Shown piece by piece: positions 54,826 through 64,000 of a DNA stretch of 64,000 nt. The notes under the pieces were generated by a model. The model was not told the origin of the DNA. It saw only the letters and a program-made list of their open reading frames with translations, and searched no databases. The position numbers were made by a program, and so were the translations under genes. Each line of letters opens with the position of its first letter. The first letter of the stretch is position 1. The DNA is from Branchipolynoe longqiensis (Eukaryota > Annelida > Polychaeta > Phyllodocida > Polynoidae). Location of the stretch: assembly GCA_030323885.1 (NCBI GenBank), contig CM059187.1:132768029-132832028 (forward strand), read 5' to 3'.

Positions 54826-55054
54826 TAATATATTGATCATTCATAGAAAGAGAATAAACATTGCATTTAGTAATATACTTTCCTGCATTGATGCATTACC
54901 AGTGACTGACAGATTGTGTGAATAGTCTCCATTGATCAAACTGGTTATTCTCAAATAAACTTAGAGGAATCCACAGGTAGTAATTAATTAATTGGTGAAG
55001 AAGTTCTCGAATACTGACTTTTATCAAAATAAAGTTATACAGTACACAACAAGT

Positions 55055-55375
55055 TGGCCGAATTGGTAGAGCACAGGCCTCGTGCACGGAAGATCGCGAG
55101 TTCGCGAGTTCAGTTCCCGGTCGAGTCAAACCAATGACTTAAAAATTGATACTTGTCGCTTCCTAGCCTGGTGCTCAGCATTATTAGGGTAGGGCTGGTT
55201 AGCTTGGTGTCAGGATAATGTGACTGAGTGGGATATCGGGTCATGGTGCCGGCAGCATGATTTCCCAGTGGGGCAGCACTAAAAAATCGCCATGAGTGCG
55301 TACTGTCCCAAGGCGGTACCCATCCTGATATGACCTTAGATATTGCCAAGATGTAAAACAACAACCAACAAACAA
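55055..55375 (+). mobile_element. SINE-A, full length
   Basis: 'gttggccgaattggtagagc' head, 'gagttcgcgagttcag' duplicated near the B box, complete to an AAC-rich end. Confidence 0.9.
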
Positions 55376-55424
55376 CAAGTTTAATTAATAGTCTGCCAAA
55401 ATGTCTACTATTACATGGTGAACA

Positions 55425-55712
55425 TAGGGAGCCCTCCTCTCGCGTGGGAGGTCATGGGTTCGATCTCGGCCTAGTCAAAGACTTACAAAGGTGATGCTTG
55501 TCTGAAGCTCGGCATTCCTTGGATGAGGTAATGACTGGTGGCTGTGGGCTTAGTATCACGATAATGTGACTGAGTGCAATATCCTGCCATTGTGTTGGCA
55601 TTACAGTATCCAATGATACATCACTATAAAGCCACTACGAGTGCGAACTGTCGCAGGTCGCAACCCGTGATGATATCCCCTCAGATGTTGCTAGGACGTA
55701 AATTACCAAAAT
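55425..55712 (+). mobile_element. SINE-A, diverged
   Basis: Head remnant 'gaggtcatgggttcgatctc', body with deletions, core 'cactataaagccactacgag', tail 'gatgttgctaggacgtaaat'. Confidence 0.75.
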
Positions 55713-56064
55713 CAGTCACCTTTAGATGAAGGTACTTAGAGGGGGAACACCCATTCTGTATGAGCTCTGCAGAAACTCCAGCTACCATGAAGTGACACTG
55801 AATTCACCGAACCATTGTTGCCATAGCAACCAGAGAGGGTGGCGTCTGCCGACAATTCACAGCGAGGCGGGCGCGACATTCCTCGTATGGATGAGACATT
55901 CTCACAATCTAGGTGCGTCCAATTTGAGCCAAGGCAGACGTCGACCCTCGTAGAGGCTATAGTGAGTCCACTACACCCACTATACCTCCAAAAACATGGA
56001 AAAAAAGTCACGTTGCCATCTGTGGAGGAAATACCGGCGAAGCGGCTGCAGCAGACGCAGACAA

Positions 56065-56546
56065 CTGGAAAGAGGAAAGAGGAAAGAGGGAAGAGGGAAG
56101 AGGAAAGAGGAAAGAGGAAAGAGGGAAGAGGGAAGAGGGAAGAGGGAAGAGGGAAGAGGGAAGAGGGAAGAGGGAAGAGGGAAGAGGGAAGAGGGAAGAG
56201 GGAAGAGGGAAGAGGGAAGAGGGAAGAGGGAAGAGGGAAGAGGGAAGAGGGAAGAGGGAAGAGGGAAGAGGGAAGAGGGAAGAGGGAAGAGGGAAGAGGG
56301 AAGAGGGAAGAGGGAAGAGGGAAGAGGGAAGAGGGAAGAGGAAGAGGGAAGAGGGAAGAGGGAAGAGGGAAGAGGGAAGAGGGAAGAGGGAAGAGGGAAG
56401 AGGGAAGAGGGAAGAGGGAAGAGGGAAGAGGGAAGAGGGAAGAGGGAAGAGGGAAGAGGGAAGAGGGAAGAGGGAAGAGGGAAGAGGGAAGAGGGAAGAG
56501 GGAAGAGGGAAGAGGGAAGAGGGAAGAGGGAAGAGGGAAGAGGGAA
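56065..56546. repeat. (GGGAAGA)n, 7-bp array, about 69 units
   Basis: Near-perfect 7-bp repeat with GGAAAGA variants at the left edge and one phase slip near 56338. Because 7 is not a multiple of 3 every frame reads the same heptapeptide (K-R-E-E-G-R-G), which explains the long apparent proteins on both strands. Confidence 0.95.
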
Positions 56547-56699
56547 GTGGAGGCGACATTTCAGTTCTAATATAGACAGCTACAGAAGTGGCGCATGTGT
56601 TCTAGTTATACGAGACGGAGCCAGGATTGGCGTCACAAATTACATTTCCGCGCATGTTAATAAGAAGCCGCCGGAGGATCGTCCTGCGTGTAGGGGTAC

Positions 56700-57195
56700 C
56701 TTCAGCCAGCATCTAGTCTCCACCCTTTATATTCCCCACCTGTTCTCCAGCTGCCCTTCTCCTCCATCATCATCACATCTCCTCCAGATACCCTCCAGAT
56801 CACCTCCCCCTTCCACTCCTCCTCATCTTCTCTTCCTTCCCGCTTCTCTTCCACCCCCACCTCCCCCCGTCCTGTCTCTCACCTCTACGGCCCTCCAACC
56901 TTCCCACTCCCCTCCCCCTCCACGCCGCCCCCCCCCCCCCCGTCTCATCCGCCATTCCCTCTACCCCTTCTACATTTCCTGTCTTCTTGCCTCTTTCCTT
57001 CTCCCTTCCCTCTCCCTTCCCTCTCTCTCCCGTCTCCCTTCTGTCTCCCCTCCCTCTCCCTCCCCTCCCCTCTCGCTCTCCCTCTCGCTCTCGCCCGCCT
57101 CCCCCTCTCCCTCCTCCTCTCCCTCCCCCTTTCCCGCCACCTATCCCTTTCCCCCTCTCCCCCGTCTCTCCACCTCTCCCCTCTTCCTCTCCCCA
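56700..57195. repeat. CT-rich low-complexity tract
   Basis: CTCCC/CCCTCT words with a C run near 56928. Frames are artefacts. Confidence 0.85.
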
Positions 57196-57635
57196 AACGC
57201 AGGACAAATTCACCAACAGCTATAATAAACACGAAGCAATGTCTTCCTTTCGAATTCCACTAATGGCGCTCAGTTGCTGATCAGTTAATATGAAATATGG
57301 TTTGACACAAGTAGATGGATTATGAGGGCGAGACGAAAGACAGGAAATACCAAAAATGGAAGAAAAGACCGAAGATCAATTAATTTGATTGAGAACTCTT
57401 CTTTGTTTAATAATAGAATCCTTACACAAAGAAGATTTGGCAGCGGATTATTTGTTTCTCTATTTGCTTCAGGACTATTTCGTTCCAACAGAATGAAGTC
57501 ACGCCCAGCATGTAGCTAAATATGAATAAATAAGGTAAATACACAGGGGTACTAATTTACCTACAGACGGTAGATATGAAACCTACTCAAGGATTGCCTT
57601 GTAATCGATCATAATATATTACGCCGTTATATGCA
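57196..57635. other. Unassigned sequence
   Basis: A/T-rich; short frames on both strands without recognisable features. Confidence 0.4.
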
Positions 57636-57639
57636 CAGT

Positions 57640-58800
57640 TTTCTCTTTCTCCATGTCCCCACCTTCCCAATGTCCCCCACCTGCGACATGTCCCCACCGC
57701 CCCCATTTCCCAAGCTGCCCCATGTCCCCACCTGCCCCATGTCCCCACCTTCCCCGTGTCCCCACCTTCCCCATGTCCCCACCTTCCCCATGCCCCCCAC
57801 CTTCCCCATGTCCCCCACCTGCCCCATGTCCCCACCGCCCCCATTTCCCAAGCTGCCCCATGTCCCCACCTGCCCCATATCCCCACCTTCCCTATGTCCC
57901 AACCTTCCCCATGTCCCCACCTTCCCCATGTCCCCATTTCCCACCTTTCCCCATGTCCCAACCTTCCCCAGGTCCCAAGCTGCCCCATGTGCCCACCTGC
58001 TGCCCCATATTCCCACCTTCCCTATGTCCCAACCTTCCCCATATCCCCACCTTCCCCATGTCCCAACCTTCCCCACGTCCCAAACTTCCCCATGTCCCCA
58101 CCTGCCCCATGTCCCAACCTTCCCCCATCCCAACCTTCCCCATGTCCCAACCTTCCCCATGTCCCACCCTCCCCATGTCCCCACCTGCCCCATGTCCCAA
58201 CCTTCTGCATCTCCCCACCTTCCCCATGTCCCAACCTTCCCCCATCCCAACCTTCCCCATGTCCCAACCTTCCACATGTCCCCACCTGCCCCATGTCCCA
58301 ACCTTCTGCATCTCCCCACCTTCCCCATGTCCCGCCTTCCCCATGTCCCAACCTTCCCCATGTCCCAACCTTCCCCATGTCCCAACATGACAAAATCCCG
58401 ACCTTCCCACCTTCCCCATATCCTCACCTTCCCCATGTCCTCACCTTCCCCATGTCCCCACCTTCCCCATGTCCCCACTTTTCCCATGTCCCCACCTTTC
58501 CAATATCCCCACCCTGCCCCATGTCCCTACCTTCCCCATGTCCTAACCTTCCCCATGTTCATACCTTTCCAATGCCCCTACCTTCCTCATGTCCCCACCT
58601 TCCCCATGTCTCAACCTGCCCCATTTCCCAACCTTCCCCATGTCCCAAACTTCTCCATGTGCCAACCTTCCCGATATCCCCACCTTCTTCATGTCCCAAC
58701 CTTCCCCATATCCCCCACCTCCTTCATCCCCCCACCTCCCCATCTCTCAACATCACTCAATATCCGCATGACCCCCCATCCCTAAGTCCCGATGTCCCTA
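57640..58800. repeat. C-rich minisatellite, CCCCATGTCCCCACCTTC, about 18 bp
   Basis: Sixty or so units of CCATGTCCCAACCTTCCC with small changes. All six phases stay open for long distances, giving proline/serine/histidine or glycine/tryptophan frames that are not genes. Confidence 0.95.
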
Positions 58801-59239
58801 TGCTCCAACGTCCCCGTCCCCCTCCATCCTTCTCTCCCCCTGCTCCCCTTCCCCGGCCCTCCCCGCGTGACGGGGCTGGCTATGGCGTGGCCGTGGTCGG
58901 CGTGCAGCGCACGGAGGCCTTGCGCTGTTCCCACGGCCTCCAAGTGACCCATCCATCAGAGCAGCTCCGAGGCGCTCCACACCAGCCACTGTCCCGATCA
59001 ATTTATATGCTAATGGCTGCGAGAAGTGCCTTGACAAGAGAATATGTGCATGCTAAGCGGCCTCCCGGCAACGGGCCGGCGGTGATTTGTGTGGGCGGTG
59101 AGCGGCGCGCCCACCGGGGAGCCCGATGGTGACAATTCGGAGGATATGTTATAATGTGTGCTTTTAGTATCTGAACGGTCTCTGTCCCAAGGGTCAGCGG
59201 GGCCAGCCCCGGCCATCGGGTCCTGTCTCTGCCCGGGCT

Positions 59240-59455
59240 CCCGGAGCCCAGGCGCCCGACCCCGGCCCCCGGCCCCCGGCCCCGGCCCCCGGCCCCGGCC
59301 CCGGCCCCCGGCCCCCGGCCCCCGGCCCCCGGCCCCCGGCCCCCGGCCCCCGGCCCCCGGCCCCCGGCCCCCGGCCCCCGGCCCCCGGCCTCCGGCCCCC
59401 GGCCCCCAGGCCCCCGGCCCCCGGCCCCCGGCCCCCGGCCCCCGGCCGCCTGCCC
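59240..59455. repeat. (GGCCCCC)n array
   Basis: About 30 units of GGCCCCC with a few GGCCCC. The G-rich strand has four or five G per unit and could form G-quadruplexes; the sequence resembles expandable GGGGCC repeats. Confidence 0.95.
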
Positions 59456-59459
59456 CCAC

Positions 59460-60488
59460 CCCGGACCTGCTCCGGTCCCGCCCCGTCCTCCTCCGTCCCG
59501 CCGCTCCACGCGACGAACAAAGACAGACACGCGCAAGATTGCGATGACCAAATCCAATCAAGGAGTGCATTACTCTAGTGAGCTAAGTGTAGGCGCCTTG
59601 GTGCCTTGGTGCCATGGTCTATTCAGAGGAGCAGCTGCTAGTAACAGTGCATTAATAGCAAACTGTCTGCCGTTTGCGTTTGTCCTGCGGTAGAATATCA
59701 TGTTAGGAGTTCATTTAATTTGATCTATTTAGATGGAAGCCCACTTGATAAAACCGAAGGCTACAATAAATCTAACACAAATCCGAAGCATTCACTAATG
59801 TATCAATATAGAATGAAAATATAAATGTGTATTTGACACAACAAAGGTGACAGCTAGAATAATTCTAACCCCAGTCCGACGTCTTCACTATAGATATAAA
59901 TATGTAATGTATAACGCATGATGTGAGTATAAAGGCACGGAAGGGAATTATTTATTATCACCATCATCATGCTGTTGGTCGCGATGCGACAAAGACTGCT
60001 TATTATATTACTTGTTATTATCCTGTACTATGTCTCCATGACTGGTGGCGCCGCCACGGGGCTTCCTCGTCGCACCGGGGGATTTTTACTATACATATAT
60101 ATAACTATAAATATATGAATGTAGCTCAAGACCTAATCTGTCACTGTCTATAGACATATATATTGAAACACACATATTATTATATATGTGCATGTTTTTG
60201 AACCCAATGCAATGGTACATATATATATATATATATTATAACTAGAGGAATCTAACCAAATCCGAAGCCTTCAGTATATATATATATATAGCGATATATA
60301 TGCATATATATAATTAAATACATAGTGAAACAATAATACTAGGTATCCCAAGTGATTGTTAAAACAGTAATACATTACATAGCTTATAACGCACACAATT
60401 CACCCGTTATAGTCTCACAATACCAATGAAAGATAATAGAGCACATCTCATACATTTGCATGTATAACACATCCACCCCCCTATATCC
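59460..60488. other. Unassigned sequence with AT tracts
   Basis: The (CAT)n-GGTCGCGATGCGAC block seen at 47141 recurs at 59961-60002. AT tracts at 60215-60310. No gene recognised. Confidence 0.45.
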
Positions 60489-61107
60489 CTTAAGCCATTG
60501 TCACACCTCACCGGACTGAGCACCGGAGACCACCGGACAAAGAATTGTCTAGTCCGGTGCTTTCCGGTGACAAAATGTATCGAAATGGAGTGGGATTGGG
60601 TCAATTGGCGCCGGGTGACCAGACAAGTACCGTACATGTACCGTACATCCGGTACCCATCCGTACCTGTCCGGTACACATCCGTTGGTGTCCGGTTTGTC
60701 TGTTTTGTCCGGTACATGTCTGGTGCCCATCCGTTACATGTCCGGTTCTCATCCAGTACTCGTCCGGTACTTGCGGCGAGTACCGGACGAGTACTGGATG
60801 AGAACCGGACATGTAACGGATGGGCACCAGACATGTACCGGACAAAACAGACAAACCGGACACCAACGGATGGGTACCGGACATGTACGGATGGGTACCA
60901 GATGGGTACCAGACATACCGGACACCAACCGGACACATCAGTCCAGCAGTGTCCGGTAGAAGTTTTGTGCATGTTCAAAACTTGTACCGGACACCGCCGG
61001 ACACCACCGGACACCGCCAGATGGGTACCGGAGATGTACCGGACATCGCCGTACAGTACCGGACAGTGTCCGGTTCTCCAGTCCGGTAAGGTGTGACAGG
61101 GCCTTTA
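60489..61107. mobile_element. TIR element E with CCGGTAC vocabulary and giant hairpin
   Basis: Left end TTAAGCCATTGTCACACC, right end inverted TAAAGGCCCTGTCACACC. Bases 60651-60771 and 60779-60899 are inverted copies with about two mismatches around a 7-nt loop. Words GTCCGGTAC, CATCCG and ACATGTCC fill the arms. Central-type motif 'agttttgtgcatgttcaaaa' at 60961-60980 lies outside the hairpin. Frames on both strands come from the palindrome. Confidence 0.8.
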
Positions 61108-61111
61108 CACT

Positions 61112-61142
<31 letters not shown>

Positions 61143-61150
61143 TCACCATC
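61108..61150. repeat. (CCCTCA)n
   Basis: Six or seven CCCTCA units directly after element E. Confidence 0.85.
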
Positions 61151-62559
61151 CCTCCCTTTACAGAAAAGTTCCACTCATTGAAAAGCATTTCCCTTACCCT
61201 AGAACTCAACCTAGCGACATACCACCCAACCTTTTTCACCCACCTGAAAGTGCAGCTCAAATTATCACAGCGTAGTCCCGATGTTTGTTATGCTAATGAA
61301 ATCAAATCCGAATCGACTGCAATTTTGAATTCTCATTGCAGCTATTTCATGCTTGAAAGATGATCTTCCATTGGATACACACACATGACACACACACCAC
61401 AACACATCTCACACCTAATCATAGATACAAGATTCACCCTTTACTTCTAGTACACAGGTGAAGACCAGCCTTATATAAAAACGGTCGAAAAATCGGGCTA
61501 ATGAAATGAGTCTTTATGAGAGCCTAACTTCACAATCTAAGAAGCAACATTTATTCTTTGTATATGTCTTCATATTTACCCGCAACTTTTGAGTTGGAAA
61601 ATATAATAAAACATATACTTTAATGCAATTTAAAAGTGAAATCGACAGCATTCTCTGACCGCCATCTTGTCTTTTTGCATTCTCTCCCATTTCACCAACT
61701 CTGTGCTGATATAAGTAACCATTTGACACTGGTGCCAGGCATTCTACTTCTTGTTCCATACTAAAGCTATTTTCGCCCGAATTTAGACTACATTGTCTTT
61801 CACCCCTGTACTGGAAGTATGGGGTGAATCTTTTATCTAACCTCCCCGGTACTGATCTAGAATCTTAGAGCACATCACACAGGGCAGGTCTTAGATCACA
61901 CCCTCTGGCAGAGCTCATTCCCGGCAATTTGTCGCAGTAATTCGCTATCTGGAACGAGTTGCCTTGTGAATTCGTCACTGTTTTCTCAGCTGTTATATTA
62001 CACGTGATTTGCAATTCTGAAGGCGTTAGTCTTCATAACATCAAAATTCTGTGAACACATGTTATTCCTGAATATACTACTTAACAGGTATAACATTTCT
62101 TTCCATTGCATTGATTTATGAATTGATGTTGTATATTTAGGAAAGCTTTAGCTATATTTGGCAATCGATTGCCACCTACATGTAAATAGATTACTAAGAA
62201 TATTGTACCTTAACAATTGAGACTATTATGTGAACTCCCCATCGGAAGCAGTACTAAAATAATATACATTTTTTTATTTGTTGCTGTTCCTGTTATTTCC
62301 AGTCAACCATATACAATGACAGAGACAGTCCAAATACAAATTTAAAATTTAAGACCTAAATGCACTGGGATTGGTCCCACTGCTTCACTGGTCACAACTG
62401 GTCCAGTGTATTATTAAGAAGCCCACCCCAACAACATAATTCATAAACTCACATAACCAACTACACTAGAGTTACACTAGAATATTTCTAAAAAACTGAC
62501 ATTTATATACTGCTTGCCTAACTGCAACTGAACATTAAAACTTATTACAACTTTAGCAA
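61151..62559. other. Unassigned sequence
   Basis: A 'gccatcttgt' phrase near 61660 is faintly like 38786. No gene recognised. Confidence 0.4.
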
Positions 62560-62865
62560 CTGAATACAGAAGATAACTTCTGCTTACATTCTAAATACTA
62601 TGTAAATACTCACATTGATCTGACTAATATTGATCTAATTATATGACACTACTGTTACCATATTGCTATGGAACTTATGGGTTACAAAATTTCATTGCGT
62701 TACATGCTGCAAATGGTGTATTCAACAGTTATTGTACACCTTATTCTATATACCTTTTGTGTACATACCCTGACTTGAAAAATGGCTGGAAAACCAGTGC
62801 TTCGGCTCTGACAAAATACTTATTCAGCAGAATAAACATATTTACCAAAAAGAAAAAAAATACTT
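62560..62865 (+). mobile_element. LINE 3' tail, plus-strand family-3 copy
   Basis: Inverted match to 31620-31900; ends 'cagcagaataaacatattta' and an A-rich run. No RT motif. Confidence 0.7.
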
Positions 62866-63224
62866 AGTATGTATCGCATAATGTATTGTATCAATGTACA
62901 TGGAGCACGGTTCTATTCATTAATATTTCACGATACAGCTACATATATATCAGGCCAACTGTTGGCACCACAGGGATAGCTTTCTTCACTCTGTCAGTCA
63001 GTGAAGATGTCTTTAAAACATTGAACAATGTTTTTATTGGTCATGCTAATAATCTCGCCAGAGATTAAATTTCTACTCAACCCTTATTTGTCTTCAATCG
63101 CCGGAAGTAAGTATTAATAGATATGTGTATATACACATATACATACACATATACATTATACTTTTTTTTTTCTTCTTTTTTTCTTCTTGAAGATTTATAG
63201 GTAGTATATATGAGTATATACTGG

Positions 63225-63547
63225 TGTAGGCACTCGCGGGCCTTGACGAATGTATTTATGAGCTGGTCATATTCGGGGCGTTTTGAACGCGCCGGCTTCG
63301 TGCTACGCATTTTGCGCCCGCCGCCTGCTAGGCGGCATGCAAGTAGTCGTATATAACCAAGGCGCTCGGCCGGCCCGGCGCCCACCTGATACGCCCCCGG
63401 CCTGCGCGCCGGTCAGCTCACCCGAGAGAAAAACTTTGTTTGTTTAGTTGATTCGGCGGTTATGCCAGCCAGATACGGTATTCAGAGTGGTAGTAATAAA
63501 CTGTATTATCCACACCCGTTCTTGTGTCGTCATTAGCGGGGTCTACA
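63225..63547 (+). mobile_element. Solo LTR, 323 bp
   Basis: Begins TGTAGGC and ends GTCTACA, inverted 5-bp tips (TGTAG/CTACA). Flanks CTGG and CTGC may be a 4-bp duplication with one change. TATATAA near 63350 and AATAAA at 63495-63500 are in LTR order, with GC-rich sequence between. No internal region follows. Confidence 0.6.
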
Positions 63548-63734
63548 CTGCCTATCATGGATAAGTCTGAATAAACTTGTTTTCACCATTAGACAGTTTG
63601 TCAATAGAAAGCCAGAGTCTACACTTTTACCGACCCTAGGGATTTTTAACCTCCCACACCACATAGACATGGTATGAGAGCAACTGGCTTTTGATGACGC
63701 TGTAAGTTATACACAGCGGTGGAAATCCAAATTG

Positions 63735-63833
63735 GCAGAGATGGGGGGCATGGGGAATCGAATCACCGACCTTCAGATTAGGAGTCCGACCTGGAAAAAA
63801 GTCAGACACTCTAACCACTCCGCCACAGAGAAC
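63735..63833 (-). tRNA. tRNA-like sequence with internal insertion (pseudogene)
   Basis: The minus strand has 'tggcggagtggttagagtg' (A box) and 'gattcgattcccc' (B box), with extra bases between that duplicate the 'gtctgac'/'gtcggact' region. Acceptor ends do not pair. A decayed tRNA or SINE head. Confidence 0.5.
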
Positions 63834-64000
63834 ACCAAATACATACAGACATATACATAAAAATACACATATACATCCATATATACATACAGACAGTAGG
63901 AAAATACACACAGAGAAAGAATGCATGCAGTAGATAGGTATGGAACGAAACTATTACTGTCTAGCAACGAAAACAAGTAATTTGACGTAGTCATTAAGGG

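Noticed and set aside
55839..57225. Proteins with dozens of K-R-E-E-G-R-G heptads
   Set aside because: A 7-bp DNA repeat reads the same heptapeptide in every phase, so open frames are automatic.
57631..59132. Proline/histidine frames on plus and glycine/tryptophan frames on minus
   Set aside because: An 18-bp minisatellite gives stop-free reading in all phases.
60498..61096. Overlapping frames of 130-180 codons on both strands
   Set aside because: They come from the CCGGTAC palindrome of element E; both strands encode the same words.

Overview
This window is eukaryotic, almost certainly metazoan, and very repeat-rich; it holds no convincing host gene. The evidence for an animal genome is a tRNA-derived SINE family in more than twenty copies, several degenerate poly(A)/microsatellite-tailed LINEs of CR1/L2/Jockey type, a Ty3/gypsy-like LTR retrotransposon primed by tRNA-His, TIR/foldback DNA elements of at least seven families, and long minisatellites. 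A marine invertebrate is my guess; the species cannot be read from the sequence. Most long reading frames here are by-products of tandem repeats or palindromes.

Layout: 0.1-3.3 kb, a broken LINE on the minus strand lying between two copies of a C-rich minisatellite segment. 3.3-5.2 kb, a SINE split by an 863-bp TIR element, then a foldback structure. 5.6-7.1 kb, a 134-bp satellite that contains SINE tail sequence. 8.5-13.05 kb, the 5' half of an LTR retrotransposon (leader, primer-binding site, gag, a -1 frameshift site, protease), cut off by a placeholder gap of exactly 500 N. 13.5-18.6 kb, SINEs and a TA-flanked MITE. 18.9-20.15 kb, CCA/TTA microsatellite. 20.15-22.7 kb, three consecutive palindromic GGGCC-ended elements; a fourth copy is at 27.3-28.0 kb. 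23.7-27.2 kb, G-rich minisatellites with a 400-bp higher-order repeat. 28-32 kb, nested MITEs and LINE tails. 32.7-37.1 kb, minisatellites and two more TIR elements. 37.5-42 kb, TIR elements, a MITE and a second LINE copy. 42.6-43.75 kb, an 11-bp array. 44-55.7 kb, SINEs, a segmental duplication and a solo LTR. 56-59.5 kb, 7-bp and about 18-bp arrays and a GGCCCCC array. 60.5-64 kb, a large palindromic TIR element, a LINE tail, a second solo LTR and a tRNA-like sequence.

The most unusual signal is a set of five dispersed elements (3468-4330, 34471-34841, 37473-38075, 40829-41546, 60489-61107). They share CCCTGTCACAC-type ends and, in four of the five, a central TTTTG-TGCATGTTC-AAAA palindrome. 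Yet each is filled on both strands with its own short-word vocabulary (CGTATG, GCGACC, TCCGGT, ACGTC/AACGT, CCGGTAC). One of them interrupts a SINE, which shows that it moved. A second family shows the reverse: a conserved palindromic core with different terminal repeats in three adjacent copies. Both look like non-autonomous DNA transposons whose transposase-contact regions were rewritten copy by copy.
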